Shown here piece by piece: positions 1 to 10,174 of a DNA stretch of 64,000 bases. How positions within the stretch are numbered: the first letter of the stretch is position 1; each line of letters starts with the position of its first letter. Origin of the DNA: Ureibacillus sp. FSL W7-1570. GTDB lineage: Bacteria; Bacillota; Bacilli; Bacillales_A; Planococcaceae. The DNA lies in contig NZ_CP151979.1 of NCBI RefSeq assembly GCF_038593265.1, positions 186,001-250,000 on the forward strand, in the 5' to 3' direction. The position numbers and the translations under genes were made by a program. Under the pieces are notes generated by a model. The model made no database searches and was not told where the DNA came from. It saw only the letters and a list, made by a program, of their open reading frames with translations.

Positions 1-203
1 TTTTGGTGACCCTTGCCCTTGGGATTACCGGAAAAACCGTTCCGCAATTGAATATTTTTGTGATCGGTTTCCCCTTAAAAATTATTGTGGGCTTTCTTAT
101 TTTATTTATCTCGATGGGGATCATGATAGAAGTGATGCAGAAGGTGGTTCAATTAATGATTACGGTAATGCGTGAATTCATGCAACTTTTAGGTGGTGCT
201 TAA
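1..203 (+). CDS. fliR: Flagellar export protein FliR, C-terminal end (partial)
   Basis: Only the last 66 or so codons lie in the window; the gene starts upstream. The visible part is two hydrophobic helices ending in a short tail (…MREFMQLLGGA), with the FliR-like stretch FVIGFPLKIIVGF. FliR is an inner-membrane component of the flagellar type III export gate with FliP, FliQ and FlhB. It is followed at once by flhB, the standard Bacillus fla/che order, and this position supports the call as much as the short sequence does. Confidence 0.85.
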   Translation, partial: LVTLALGITGKTVPQLNIFVIGFPLKIIVGFLILFISMGIMIEVMQKVVQLMITVMREFMQLLGGA

Positions 204-204
204 T

Positions 205-1293
205 TTGAAGCTACTTCTTCCATTGGACATACAATATTTTGCCGGCGAAAAAACGGAAAAAGCAACACCGAAGAAACGCAGGGATGCCAGAAAAAAAGGG
301 CAAGTTGTAAAAAGCCAGGATCTTTCATCGGCGATTCTTTTTTTGGTCCTTTTTCTTTTTCTCGTCTTTATGGCACCAATCATGTTCAAGGGGTTTGTTT
401 CCTTTTTCAATGAATCTATCGAGAAATACATATTGTTTGATAATATCACTGCCGATACGGTGATGAACATATATGTTGATTCTTTGTCGGAATTGGCTGT
501 TATTTTGTTGCCGGTGATGGCGGTAGCAATGATTGTGGCCATGTTCTCAAACTTTTTGCAGTTCGGTTTTTTATTTACAACAGAAACGATGAAATTGGAT
601 TTGAAAAAGATAGATCCGATAAAAGGAATAAAAAAAATCATCTCATTAAGGGCCATCGTGAATCTGATCAAGTCGTTATTAAAAGTTGCATTTATCGGTT
701 CTGTAACCTGGATGATTATTTGGATGAATTTGGATGATGTGTTGTCCCTGTCATTTCATAGCCCTTGGGATACGCTGACAACGGTCGCAAAGCTTGCCGC
801 GATGATGGGAATTGCAAGTGCCATTGCATTGCTTATCATAGCAATTTTGGATTACATATATGAAAAATTCGAGTATGAAAAACAATTGAGGATGTCGAAA
901 CAGGACATTAAAGACGAGTATAAAAATATGGAAGGGGACCCGCTCATCAAATCAAAAATAAAGCAACGGCAGAGGGAAATGGCAATGCGGCGGATGATGC
1001 AGGAAGTTCCGAAAGCGGATGTCGTCATTACCAACCCAACCCATTATGCGGTTGCCTTGAGATATGATGATGGGTCAATGGATGCTCCTAAAGTCGTAGC
1101 AAAAGGTGCGGACTTTGTTGCTCAAAAAATAAAAATGATTGCAAAAGAAAATGATATTGTAATGGTCGAAAACAGGCCATTGGCAAGGGCTCTTTACGAT
1201 CAAGTGGAAATAGGCGAAGAAGTGCCGGAAGAATTTTTCAAAGCGGTGGCTGAAATTTTAGCTTATGTTTATCGAATTAAACGCAAAATTTAG
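205..1293 (+). CDS. flhB: Flagellar export gate protein FlhB
   Basis: Export-gate protein that switches substrate specificity from rod/hook to filament. I take the TTG at 205, about 8 nt after AGGTGG, giving a start MKLLLPLDIQYFAGEKTEKAT that fits the family N-terminus; upstream GTG codons at 193 and 196 would overlap fliR. There are four hydrophobic segments in the first ~215 residues, then a charged cytoplasmic domain with the autocleavage motif NPTH near residues 277-280. Length is about 362 aa, normal for the family. The fliR stop is 1 nt before the start, so the genes are probably translationally coupled. Confidence 0.95.
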   Translation: MKLLLPLDIQYFAGEKTEKATPKKRRDARKKGQVVKSQDLSSAILFLVLFLFLVFMAPIMFKGFVSFFNESIEKYILFDNITADTVMNIYVDSLSELAVILLPVMAVAMIVAMFSNFLQFGFLFTTETMKLDLKKIDPIKGIKKIISLRAIVNLIKSLLKVAFIGSVTWMIIWMNLDDVLSLSFHSPWDTLTTVAKLAAMMGIASAIALLIIAILDYIYEKFEYEKQLRMSKQDIKDEYKNMEGDPLIKSKIKQRQREMAMRRMMQEVPKADVVITNPTHYAVALRYDDGSMDAPKVVAKGADFVAQKIKMIAKENDIVMVENRPLARALYDQVEIGEEVPEEFFKAVAEILAYVYRIKRKI

Positions 1294-1311
1294 TTTGCAG
1301 GAGGGAAAAGG

Positions 1312-3345
1312 ATGAAATTTCGCGACTTGGGAGTATTAGCTTTTATCATAGTGATAGTAGCGATGCTCGTAATCCCTCTACCAACATGGTTGCTGAGTTT
1401 TTTAATCATTATTAATATTACGCTTTCATTGATTGTATTGCTTACGGCAATGAATATGAAAGAAGCCTTGGAATTTGCGATTTTCCCCTCCATTATTTTG
1501 ATCTTGACACTGTTCCGGTTAGGAATCAGTATTTCAACAACCCGTGCCATTCTCTCCCAAGGGGATGCGGGTGACGTTATTGAAACATTCGGGGAATTCG
1601 TGACAGGCGGTAATATTTTAGTCGGTTTAGTTATTTTCATGCTGCTTGTCATCGTGAACTTTATCGTCATTACGAAAGGTTCGGAGCGGGTGGCGGAAGT
1701 TGCGGCGCGATTCACGTTAGATGCGATGCCCGGGAAGCAGATGAGTATTGATGCGGATTTGAATGCAGGGCTCATATCGGAAAAAGAAGCACGGGAACGA
1801 CGGGATAAAGTTGCCAAGGAAGCGGATTTTTACGGAGCGATGGACGGTGCGACGAAATTCGTTAAAGGTGATGCCATTGCCTCCATCATTTTGGTTTTTA
1901 TCAACTTAATCTTTGGTTTGATTATAGGAATGCTTCAATTAGGATATTCATTCTCTGATGCGGCAAACCACTTCTCCAAATTGACTGTCGGTGACGGCCT
2001 CGTTGCCCAAATTCCTGCCCTTCTTGTATCAACGGCGACAGGTCTTGTTGTGACGCGTGCAGCCAGCGATGGAAACCTGGGAGAAGATATTATAAAACAA
2101 TTATTTTCCCAATCGAAGTTGCTTTATGTGGCGGCTGGATCCATTTTCCTGCTCGGTCTTTTCACGACAATCCCTGATTGGATCACAATTCCGATTGCCG
2201 GGATGCTCGCAATTGGAGCATATTTGATGAGCCGCAAGAAAGAAGAAGATCCGGAAGAACTGTTGGAAATGGAAGAAGAACAAGTGACCGATACAATGAA
2301 AAGTCCAGAAAATGTGGTCAATTTATTAAATGTGGACCCGATAGAGTTTGAATTTGGTTACGGTCTGATCCCCCTTGTGGATGCGCAACAGGGAGGGGAT
2401 TTGCTTGACCGGGTGGTGATGATCCGTCGCCAGCTTGCATTGGAATTGGGACTTGTGATTCCGGTAGTGCGTATCCGGGACAACATCCAATTACAACCAA
2501 ACGAATATCGCATAAAAATAAAGGGTAATGAAATGGCAAGAGGAGAGCTGCTGTTGGATCATTATCTGGCTATGAGTCCTGGTGGGGACGATTCAATTGA
2601 AGGTATAGATACAATCGAACCATCCTTCGGCCTTCCTGCCAAATGGATCACAGAAGAAGTGAAGGAAGAAGCCGAAATGTTGGGATATACAGTTGTCGAT
2701 CCTCCAAGTGTCGTGTCCACTCACTTGACGGAAGTCATTCGAGCAAATGCGCATGAACTTTTAGGTCGCCAGGAAACAAAACAGTTGATCGACCATTTGC
2801 GGGAAACGCATGCCATTTTGGTGGATGAATTGACGCCAACCCCATTATCGATTGGTGAAATTCAAAAGGTATTAGCGAAGTTATTAAAGGAAAACGTATC
2901 GATACGCAACTTGCCGGTCATTTTTGAAACATTGGCGGATTATGCAAAGTTGACGAGCGATAGCGATGTGCTGACAGAATATGTTAGACAAGCCCTTGCC
3001 CGACAGATTACAAGGCAATATGTACAGGACGGTTCACAATTGAAAGTAATCACCGTTCCTGCGAAAGTGGAAAAAATGATTGCTGACAGTATTCAGCAAA
3101 CGGAACATGGAAATTACTTGGCGATGGATCCGCACAATTCGCAAACAGTACTTGAATCCATCGCAAAAGAAGTGGAAAGAGTATCTTATATGGAACAAAC
3201 GCCAATCATCTTATGTTCACCGGGAATTAGAATGTATTTAAGACAATTGACGGAGCGATATTTCCCGCAAATTCCGATATTGTCCTATAACGAATTGGAT
3301 GCCAATGTTGAAATCCAAAGTGTTGGGGTGGTGACTGTTGAATGA
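1312..3345 (+). CDS. flhA: Flagellar export gate protein FlhA
   Basis: Largest export-gate protein; its cytoplasmic ring docks export chaperones and substrates. It has 677 aa. The N-terminal ~320 residues hold about eight hydrophobic segments, and the FHIPEP-family signature region runs around RDKVAKEADFYGAMDGATKF near residues 164-185. An acidic linker (EEDPEELLEMEEEQ) leads into the ~350-residue cytoplasmic domain. The start ATG follows GGAGGGAAAAGG. The end overlaps flhF by 4 nt (ATGA), so the two are coupled. Confidence 0.97.
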   Translation: MKFRDLGVLAFIIVIVAMLVIPLPTWLLSFLIIINITLSLIVLLTAMNMKEALEFAIFPSIILILTLFRLGISISTTRAILSQGDAGDVIETFGEFVTGGNILVGLVIFMLLVIVNFIVITKGSERVAEVAARFTLDAMPGKQMSIDADLNAGLISEKEARERRDKVAKEADFYGAMDGATKFVKGDAIASIILVFINLIFGLIIGMLQLGYSFSDAANHFSKLTVGDGLVAQIPALLVSTATGLVVTRAASDGNLGEDIIKQLFSQSKLLYVAAGSIFLLGLFTTIPDWITIPIAGMLAIGAYLMSRKKEEDPEELLEMEEEQVTDTMKSPENVVNLLNVDPIEFEFGYGLIPLVDAQQGGDLLDRVVMIRRQLALELGLVIPVVRIRDNIQLQPNEYRIKIKGNEMARGELLLDHYLAMSPGGDDSIEGIDTIEPSFGLPAKWITEEVKEEAEMLGYTVVDPPSVVSTHLTEVIRANAHELLGRQETKQLIDHLRETHAILVDELTPTPLSIGEIQKVLAKLLKENVSIRNLPVIFETLADYAKLTSDSDVLTEYVRQALARQITRQYVQDGSQLKVITVPAKVEKMIADSIQQTEHGNYLAMDPHNSQTVLESIAKEVERVSYMEQTPIILCSPGIRMYLRQLTERYFPQIPILSYNELDANVEIQSVGVVTVE

Positions 3346-4466
3346 AAATGAAAAAATATATCGCGCCTTCCATTAATGAAGCGATGAAACAAGTGCGTGC
3401 CGATTTGGGGGAAGAAGCTGTCATCATCAGTTCGAAAGTGGTTGTAAAAAAGAAGTTTTTTGGGTTGATCCGACAGAAAAATTTCGAAGTGTTGGCCGGC
3501 ATTGATGAAGTGGAGCCGCCAACATTCGCCGTCCAAGAACAAAAGCAGTTACAGCCGATAGTCCCGAAACATGATGAGCTGCCTAATGATGGAAATGTTT
3601 CAGAGTTGAAGGAAGAAATCGTCAGTTTAAAAGAAATGTTGAAATCCATGAAGCAAGACACAATACAAGCTTCCATACCGGAAGAGCTGAAACCATTCAT
3701 CGAATATTTGAAACGTCAAGAGCTTAATAATGAGCTCATCACGGACATTTGTGATGGGCTTTTTGCACATGTGAATCAATCAAAAGAAATTTCCCGACAG
3801 GAAATGGTTGAAATTGCAAAAAATGTGCTGAAAAAGGAGCTCTCCCCCCTTTCAATCGGCGGAATATCTTATGACAAGAAGTATGTATGTGTGTTGGGAC
3901 CGACAGGGGTGGGGAAAACGACGACGATTGCAAAAATGGCGGCACGCTCTGTATTGGAGAAAAAGAAAAAGGTCGGCTTTATTACGACGGATACTTATCG
4001 GATCGCCGCAATCGAACAATTAAAAACCTACGCGAATTTGCTGCAAGCGCCGGTTGAAGTCGTTTATAACCTGAATGATTACAGGGAAGCGATCAGGAAA
4101 TTTGCCAACCTGGATTTGGTGTTTATTGATACCGCGGGACGAAACTATAAAGAAACGAAATATGTGAATGAATTGAAAAAGCTGATTTCTTTTGATGATG
4201 AAGTCGAATCTTATTTGGTATTATCATTGACTGCCAAAGAAAAAGATATTGAAACAATTATTGAACAATTTAGTGAATTTCCAATTGAAAAATTCATTTT
4301 CACTAAGACGGATGAAACAAATTCTATTGGCGCGATGTATAATTTAATGATTAAATATAAGAAAGGACTTGCTTACTATACTACTGGTCAAGAAGTACCA
4401 GAAGATATTGAAGAAGCGACCATAGAAAAATTATTGGAAATGCTTTTCCAAGGTGAATTCAAATGA
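3342..4466 (+). CDS. flhF: SRP-type GTPase FlhF
   Basis: SRP/FtsY-like GTPase that helps set the position and number of flagella. 374 aa: a variable N-terminal basic domain, then the N and G domains. The P-loop GPTGVGKTTT lies near residues 186-195, DTAGRN is the G3 motif and TKTDET the G4 motif. It overlaps both flhA and flhG by 4 nt. FlhF works with the MinD-like ATPase FlhG encoded next, which stimulates its GTPase activity in studied Bacillales. Confidence 0.97.
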   Translation: MKMKKYIAPSINEAMKQVRADLGEEAVIISSKVVVKKKFFGLIRQKNFEVLAGIDEVEPPTFAVQEQKQLQPIVPKHDELPNDGNVSELKEEIVSLKEMLKSMKQDTIQASIPEELKPFIEYLKRQELNNELITDICDGLFAHVNQSKEISRQEMVEIAKNVLKKELSPLSIGGISYDKKYVCVLGPTGVGKTTTIAKMAARSVLEKKKKVGFITTDTYRIAAIEQLKTYANLLQAPVEVVYNLNDYREAIRKFANLDLVFIDTAGRNYKETKYVNELKKLISFDDEVESYLVLSLTAKEKDIETIIEQFSEFPIEKFIFTKTDETNSIGAMYNLMIKYKKGLAYYTTGQEVPEDIEEATIEKLLEMLFQGEFK

Positions 4467-5332
4467 GAGATCAAGCAGAAAAATTGAGGTTGAAAATGTT
4501 GGAAAGCCAAGGGGCATTGGGGCGATCGATTGCGGTTGTCAGTGGAAAAGGCGGAGTTGGAAAAAGCAATTTCACGACGAACTTTGCCATTGATTTAGCA
4601 AAATTGGGAAAAAAAGTGGTTATTTTGGATATGGATCTTGGCATGGCCAATGTTCATATTTTAATTGGGAAACAAGCACCATATCATTTGAAGGATTATT
4701 TGGAAGGACGCGTTTCGTTCACGGACATTATTTTCAGAGGCCCGGAAAATATCCACTACATTTCCGGCGGTTCCGGCTTTTCTTCGGTTGTTGAATGGTC
4801 GGAAGAGATGTTTGAGGCATTTATTCACGGCTTTGAAGAATTGCAGAAAAGTTATGATTTTATTTTATTTGATATGGGAGCCGGGGCATCGAATTGGTCG
4901 TTGGATATCGTTACATCCATTGATGAAGTCATTGTCGTCACAACGGCGGAACCTACCGCAATCACAGATGCCTATTCAATGATGAAATTCATTCACTTAA
5001 AAGAACCGAACAAAACTTTCTATCTATTATGTAATCGGGTTTTTTCGAATGAAGAAGGAAAAGAAGCGCTGCAAAGATTAAAAAACACGATGATGAAATT
5101 TTTATCAAAAGAAGTCGTGATACTTGGTTGGCTTCCGGAAGATGGAACCGTTCGGAAAGCGGTGATTGAACAAGTTCCTTTTTCCATTTCATATCCTAAT
5201 GCACAAATATCCATATCATTGCAAGAAATAGTCAATCGTTTCATTCATAACAAATTTGGAGAAGAGGTTCCTCTTCCTTCCAACTCATTCTTATCCAGAT
5301 TAAAACGTATTTTCTCGAAAGGTCGTGGTTAA
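4463..5332 (+). CDS. flhG: MinD-like ATPase FlhG (YlxH)
   Basis: ParA/MinD-family ATPase controlling flagellar number and pattern with FlhF. 289 aa. The N-terminal activation helix (RDQAEKLRLKM) precedes the deviant Walker A SGKGGVGKSN near residues 27-36; VVILDMDLGMANVH and FILFDMGAG are the following MinD-type motifs. The C-terminal tail SRLKRIFSKGRG is basic and may bind membrane. It starts inside the flhF stop and ends directly against cheB. Confidence 0.95.
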   Translation: MRDQAEKLRLKMLESQGALGRSIAVVSGKGGVGKSNFTTNFAIDLAKLGKKVVILDMDLGMANVHILIGKQAPYHLKDYLEGRVSFTDIIFRGPENIHYISGGSGFSSVVEWSEEMFEAFIHGFEELQKSYDFILFDMGAGASNWSLDIVTSIDEVIVVTTAEPTAITDAYSMMKFIHLKEPNKTFYLLCNRVFSNEEGKEALQRLKNTMMKFLSKEVVILGWLPEDGTVRKAVIEQVPFSISYPNAQISISLQEIVNRFIHNKFGEEVPLPSNSFLSRLKRIFSKGRG

Positions 5333-6469
5333 TTGGTACCTTCGAAAAAACATAAGTTATTAATTGTGGATGACTCGGCATTTATGAGAAAAATGATCAG
5401 CGATTTCTTTAAAGATCATCCAACCATTGAAGTGATTGACACAGCGAGAAACGGGAAAGATGCCATCGAAAAAATTCAACAATTAAAACCGGATGTAGTG
5501 ACAATGGATGTTGAAATGCCTGAACTGAATGGGCTGGAAACTCTTAAATGCATCATGGATATTTCACCGGTTCCGGTTGTCATGTTGTCAAGTTTTACAG
5601 AAAATGGGGCAAAACAAACAATGCTCGCGATGGAATACGGTGCTGTTGATTTCGTGACAAAACCCGGTGGCACGATTTCCCTTGATATACATAAAGTAAA
5701 GGACGAACTTATCCATAAAGTGGAACTTGCCGCAAAAGTGCCGATAGAAAAATTGAGAAAACATGGCAGTTCCATCAAATATTCTTACATAAAAAACATG
5801 CCCCGGGGGACATCCGCCGGCATCAGCGAAAAACAGACCGTGACGGAAAGCAATCGAAGTATCCATCCGGTTCAAACAAAATGGAGTAAAACTTCCGAAA
5901 AAATAGTCTTAATCGGAACTTCGACAGGTGGGCCAAGAGCCTTGCAACAAGTGATTACAAAATTGCCTAAAGCTTTCCCTGCGCCCATATTGATTGTTCA
6001 ACATATGCCACCGGGTTTTACAAAGTCGCTTGCAGAAAGATTGAACCATATCAGTAATGTCCAGGTGAAGGAAGCGGAACAGGGAGAAAAGGTGGAGGCT
6101 GGAACAGCATATATTGCGCCAGGCGGATTTCATTTAAAAATGAAAAAGGTTGGTTCCCATTATGAAATCGTGCTGGATGATAAGGAACCGCCAAGAGCAG
6201 GACATCGACCGAGCGTGGATGTGTTGTTTGAAAATATCAGCCAATTCGAGGAACTGGATAAAATCGCCGTCATCATGACAGGAATGGGCAATGATGGATC
6301 CAAAGGTTTAATGGCATTAAAGAGAACCGGAAATGTGATCGCCATTGCGGAATCAGCGGAAACTTGCATTGTTTTTGGTATGCCAAAAGCTGCCATCGAA
6401 ACGCAATTTGTCGATGAAGTAGTGAATGTGGATGAAATTGCGGAGACCATGTTGAAATATTTGTCGTAA
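5333..6469 (+). CDS. cheB: Chemotaxis protein-glutamate methylesterase CheB
   Basis: Response-regulator methylesterase that demethylates chemoreceptors. 378 aa from a TTG start placed directly after the flhG stop. The N-terminal receiver domain has acidic residues D13-D14 and phospho-acceptor D59 (VVTMDVEMPELNG). A ~75-residue linker follows, then the esterase domain with the Ser motif IGTSTGGPRAL, the His motif QHMPPGFTKSLAERL and the Asp motif MTGMGNDGSKG. All three catalytic residues are present. CheA, encoded next, is the expected phosphodonor. Confidence 0.95.
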   Translation: MVPSKKHKLLIVDDSAFMRKMISDFFKDHPTIEVIDTARNGKDAIEKIQQLKPDVVTMDVEMPELNGLETLKCIMDISPVPVVMLSSFTENGAKQTMLAMEYGAVDFVTKPGGTISLDIHKVKDELIHKVELAAKVPIEKLRKHGSSIKYSYIKNMPRGTSAGISEKQTVTESNRSIHPVQTKWSKTSEKIVLIGTSTGGPRALQQVITKLPKAFPAPILIVQHMPPGFTKSLAERLNHISNVQVKEAEQGEKVEAGTAYIAPGGFHLKMKKVGSHYEIVLDDKEPPRAGHRPSVDVLFENISQFEELDKIAVIMTGMGNDGSKGLMALKRTGNVIAIAESAETCIVFGMPKAAIETQFVDEVVNVDEIAETMLKYLS

Positions 6470-6484
6470 AGGGAGTGTGTTCGA

Positions 6485-8554
6485 ATGGAAATGAATCAGC
6501 AATATTTAGATATGTTTATTGAAGAAAGCAAAGAACATTTGCAAAATTGCAGCGATCTATTATTGGATTTGGAAAAAAATCCGGGTGACTTATCCATCGT
6601 CAATGAGATTTTCCGCTCTGCCCATACTTTAAAAGGAATGGCCGCTACGATGGGATTTGAAGATTTGGCCGATTTGACACATAAAATGGAAAACGTGTTG
6701 GACGCCATTCGGAATGAAAAAATTACCGTTGATTCGAATTTGTTGGATGTTGTTTTTGAATCAGTGGATCATTTGGAAGCAATGATTACGGATATTGCCA
6801 ATGGCGGCGATGGGAAACGGGATGTATCCGGAATTGTATCAAAACTAAAAGATATTGAAGCTGGCAAAAGCATTCCTTCGAGCACTCCTACGGAGCAGGA
6901 AGTTGCTGCGGATGTGGCGGTGGAAGAAACAGCGCCTGGCCGTTACTTAATCTATGATGAATATGATATTACCGTATTGAAACAATCGAAGGAACAAGGG
7001 TTCAACACTTATGAAATTTCCGTTTCCCTTCGGCCTGATTGCCTGTTAAAGGCAGCGCGGGTCTTTATGGTATTCCAAGTATTGGAGAAAAGCGGGGAAG
7101 TCATAAAATCTTTCCCAACGGTAGAGAAGCTGGAAGAAGAACAATTCGACCAAAACTTCCAAGTGGCCTTCATCACGAAAGATTCTCCGGAAGAAATCAA
7201 AAAGAAAATCAGCAAAGTATCCGAGATTGAGAATGTTGTCGTGGTGCCATTGACTGATGCAATGGTGAAAGAGGCAAGCAAAGAAGAGATTGCTTCCAAA
7301 GAACAGCAACAAAAAGAGTTGGAGAAATCCAGTCCAGTGCCGAAACAAGAGAAAAAAGAAGTAGCTGCAAAGAAAGATTCAAGTGCATCCAAACAAAGCG
7401 CTCACTCCAAAACGATTCGCGTAAGCATTGAACGACTTGATATCTTAATGAACTTATTTGAAGAATTGGTCATTGATCGCGGACGATTGCAGTCGATTGC
7501 GGCAGATGTGAAACAATCCGAATTGACGGAAACAGTTGAACGGATGAGCCGTACAATGGGCGATTTGCAAAACATCGTGCTGACAATGCGCATGATTCCA
7601 ATCGAAACCGTCTTTAACCGATTCCCTAAAATGGTCCGTTCCTTATCCCGCGAGTTGAATAAAAAAATCCGGTTGGAAATTATCGGTGCCGAAACGGAAC
7701 TGGACCGTACCGTCATCGATGAAATCGGCGATCCGTTAGTCCACCTGATCCGCAACTCTGTCGACCATGGTATCGAAAGTCCGGAAGCAAGAAGAGCAAA
7801 AGGAAAACCGGAAGAAGGCTCGGTTACTTTAAGGGCATACCATAGCGGAAATTATGTCTTTATTGAGATTGAAGATGATGGAGCCGGAATCAATAAAGAG
7901 AAAGTGTTGAGAAAGGCGATCGAGCGAGGAATTGTTTCAAAAGAAGCGGCTCTTACGCTCACAGACAAACAGATCAATGAACTCATTTTTGAATCTGGAT
8001 TCTCAACGGCCGATAAAATCACGGATGTTTCAGGACGAGGCGTTGGTCTGGATGTTGTGAAAACGACGATCCAATCTCTTGGCGGCAGCATTTCCATTGA
8101 ATCGCAACAAGATGTCGGTTCGAAATTCTCTATTCAATTGCCTTTAACTTTATCAATTATTTCCGTCATGTTGGTAGAAATAGAGAAAGAAATTTATGCA
8201 ATTCCATTATCATCCATTATTGAAACATCCATCATTAAAAAATCGGATATTTTAAATGCCCATAATCAAAAAGTCATCGATTTCCGTGGAAAAGTCGTGC
8301 CGCTCATTTACTTGGATGAAGTCTTTGAGGTGCCGCGCAGCGAAGCTTGTGATGATGAATATCAATCCGTTGTCATCGTAAGAAAAGGCGATAAAATGGC
8401 AGGTTTGGTGGTTGATTCATTCATCGGCCAACAGGAAATCGTATTGAAATCATTGGGCAATTATTTGAAAAATATTTTTGCGATTTCCGGTGCAACAATT
8501 TTAGGAAACGGTCAAGTGGCATTAATCATCGATATCAATGCGTTAATGAAATAA
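6485..8554 (+). CDS. cheA: Chemotaxis histidine kinase CheA
   Basis: Sensor kinase that autophosphorylates and passes phosphate to CheY and CheB. 689 aa with P1 HPt (phospho-His in SAHTLKG, H47), a P2-like domain around residues 155-260, a charged linker, the P3 dimerisation helices, the P4 ATPase (N box HLIRNSVDHG, G1 DDGAGI, G2 GRGVGLDVV) and the P5 CheW-like domain. An SD-like GGGAGTG precedes the ATG. It lies between cheB and cheW as in Bacillus. Confidence 0.97.
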   Translation: MEMNQQYLDMFIEESKEHLQNCSDLLLDLEKNPGDLSIVNEIFRSAHTLKGMAATMGFEDLADLTHKMENVLDAIRNEKITVDSNLLDVVFESVDHLEAMITDIANGGDGKRDVSGIVSKLKDIEAGKSIPSSTPTEQEVAADVAVEETAPGRYLIYDEYDITVLKQSKEQGFNTYEISVSLRPDCLLKAARVFMVFQVLEKSGEVIKSFPTVEKLEEEQFDQNFQVAFITKDSPEEIKKKISKVSEIENVVVVPLTDAMVKEASKEEIASKEQQQKELEKSSPVPKQEKKEVAAKKDSSASKQSAHSKTIRVSIERLDILMNLFEELVIDRGRLQSIAADVKQSELTETVERMSRTMGDLQNIVLTMRMIPIETVFNRFPKMVRSLSRELNKKIRLEIIGAETELDRTVIDEIGDPLVHLIRNSVDHGIESPEARRAKGKPEEGSVTLRAYHSGNYVFIEIEDDGAGINKEKVLRKAIERGIVSKEAALTLTDKQINELIFESGFSTADKITDVSGRGVGLDVVKTTIQSLGGSISIESQQDVGSKFSIQLPLTLSIISVMLVEIEKEIYAIPLSSIIETSIIKKSDILNAHNQKVIDFRGKVVPLIYLDEVFEVPRSEACDDEYQSVVIVRKGDKMAGLVVDSFIGQQEIVLKSLGNYLKNIFAISGATILGNGQVALIIDINALMK

Positions 8555-8577
8555 TTGAATGAAATGGGGTGCTGGAT

Positions 8578-9024
8578 ATGGTAACTGCAGCGGAGAAAGA
8601 AAATATTAAAGTAATAGTTTTCCAACTAATGGATAAAGAGTATGCGATACCTGTCAACCACGTTCAAGGGATAGAAAAAATGATGCACATCACCCGTGTG
8701 CCAAGAACTGAAAAGTTTGTAAGAGGTGTCATCAACTTGCGCGGGGTCGTAACACCGATCGTCGATTTAAGGGAACGGTTTGGTCTGCCTCCTGTGGAAG
8801 ATACTGAATCGGTTCGCATTATCATTGTTCAATTGGACGATATCGAAGTGGGATTTGTCGTTGATTCCGCCAATGATGTCATCGATATTCCGGTCAACTC
8901 AATAGAACCTCAGCCCGAAGTCGTTGGGGTGAAGGAAGAAGCCTTTATCTCTGGGGTGTCCAAGATTGGGAATCGTTTACTGATAATGCTTCATTTAGAT
9001 AAAGTGTTGAATTTATCTGAATAG
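8578..9024 (+). CDS. cheW: Chemotaxis coupling protein CheW
   Basis: Adaptor that links CheA to chemoreceptors. I choose the ATG at 8578, about 6 nt after GGGGTG, rather than the GTG at 8569; the product is 148 aa. It is a single CheW fold: the YAIPVNHVQGIEKM strand region, RGVINLRGVVTPIVDLRERF and the conserved VVDSANDVIDI region. It follows cheA after 23 nt. Confidence 0.95.
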   Translation: MVTAAEKENIKVIVFQLMDKEYAIPVNHVQGIEKMMHITRVPRTEKFVRGVINLRGVVTPIVDLRERFGLPPVEDTESVRIIIVQLDDIEVGFVVDSANDVIDIPVNSIEPQPEVVGVKEEAFISGVSKIGNRLLIMLHLDKVLNLSE

Positions 9025-9048
9025 ACTATTGAAAAAGTAGGGATACAT

Positions 9049-9669
9049 ATGAAACATCCTGGCATGAATTCATTGCATTTGGACATTCTCAAAGAAATCG
9101 GGAATATTGGTGCTGCCCATGCCGCCACTTCCCTTTCGAATATGTTGAATAAAAAAATCGATATGCGTGTTCCAAAAGCGGAAATGGTTACCTTTAATGA
9201 AATGATGGAACTGATGGACGGACCTGAAAAGGTTGTCGTGGGAATCTATTTGCGAATTGAAGGCGATTTGGAAGGAAGCATGTTCTTCATTTTGCCTATT
9301 GAACAGGCGAACCGGTTTATTCAACGCCTGATTCAAGATGACCGGTTTGATTTCCGCAGCAACGCATCCGATATTGGAATGTCCGCAATGCAGGAAATGG
9401 GAAATATTTTATCCGGTTCTTACTTATCCGCCATGTCCGACTTTTTGAATTTAAAGGTGTTTCCTACCGTTCCGGGTTTAAGCATTGATATGTTTGGGGC
9501 AATTATCAGTGTCGGTCTTATTGAGATTTCCCAAGTAAGCGATTATGTAATTGTCATTGACACATCCATTTTGGAAGAAGGGCTGGAGAGCGAAATGAAA
9601 GGACATTTTCTATTGCTGCCTTCTCCTGAGTCTTTTGACGTAATTTTTAAAGCGTTAGGGGTTGAATAA
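9049..9669 (+). CDS. cheC: CheY-P phosphatase CheC
   Basis: CheC/CheX/FliY-family phosphatase that dephosphorylates CheY-P and is stimulated by CheD. 206 aa with two pseudo-symmetric active-site helices: DILKEIGNIGAAHAATSL near residues 9-26 and AMQEMGNILSGSYLSAMSDF near residues 114-133. Each has the E..N pair of the family. It ends 1 nt before the chosen cheD ATG, fitting coupled synthesis of the CheC-CheD pair. Confidence 0.95.
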   Translation: MKHPGMNSLHLDILKEIGNIGAAHAATSLSNMLNKKIDMRVPKAEMVTFNEMMELMDGPEKVVVGIYLRIEGDLEGSMFFILPIEQANRFIQRLIQDDRFDFRSNASDIGMSAMQEMGNILSGSYLSAMSDFLNLKVFPTVPGLSIDMFGAIISVGLIEISQVSDYVIVIDTSILEEGLESEMKGHFLLLPSPESFDVIFKALGVE

Positions 9670-9670
9670 T

Positions 9671-10174
9671 ATGTTTACTCCACAATCAGGGAAGGTTGTC
9701 AAAGTGGGTATTGCCCAAATGGATGTGGTCAAATTTCCCGATACAATACGAACATCAGGACTGGGATCATGTGTGGGAGTCGTTTTATATGATGAAACGA
9801 AAAAGATTGCCGGTCTTGTTCATATTATGTTGCCGGACTCTTCGCTGAGCAGTACGGATACAATCAATACGGCAAAATTTGCAGATACAGGCATTAAAGG
9901 ACTTGTGGAAAAACTGTTAATGGAAGGTGCCCAAAAATATCGTTTAAAAGCGAAAATTGCCGGAGGAGCACAAATGTTTCAATTTTCTTCCGCAAAAGAA
10001 ATGATGAGGATCGGTCCCCGCAATGTCGAAGCCGTGAAAAAAGTGCTTAATGAATTGGGGATTCCTCTTGTGGCGGAAGATATTGGCGGAAATAGCGGCA
10101 GGACGATTGAATTTGATCCTGCAACGTGCAAATTGATGATTCGTACAGTCAATCAAGGAGTGAGTGAAATTTGA
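9671..10174 (+). CDS. cheD: Chemoreceptor glutamine deamidase CheD
   Basis: Deamidates receptor glutamines and binds CheC. The ATG at 9671 gives 167 aa; a TTG at 9662 is in frame but overlaps cheC. The catalytic Cys lies in TSGLGSCVGVVLYD and the His in GLVHIMLPDS, both where the family has them; KIAGGAQMF and GGNSGRTIEFDP are further conserved motifs. CheD together with CheC forms the adaptation system typical of Bacillus and Thermotoga. Confidence 0.95.
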   Translation: MFTPQSGKVVKVGIAQMDVVKFPDTIRTSGLGSCVGVVLYDETKKIAGLVHIMLPDSSLSSTDTINTAKFADTGIKGLVEKLLMEGAQKYRLKAKIAGGAQMFQFSSAKEMMRIGPRNVEAVKKVLNELGIPLVAEDIGGNSGRTIEFDPATCKLMIRTVNQGVSEI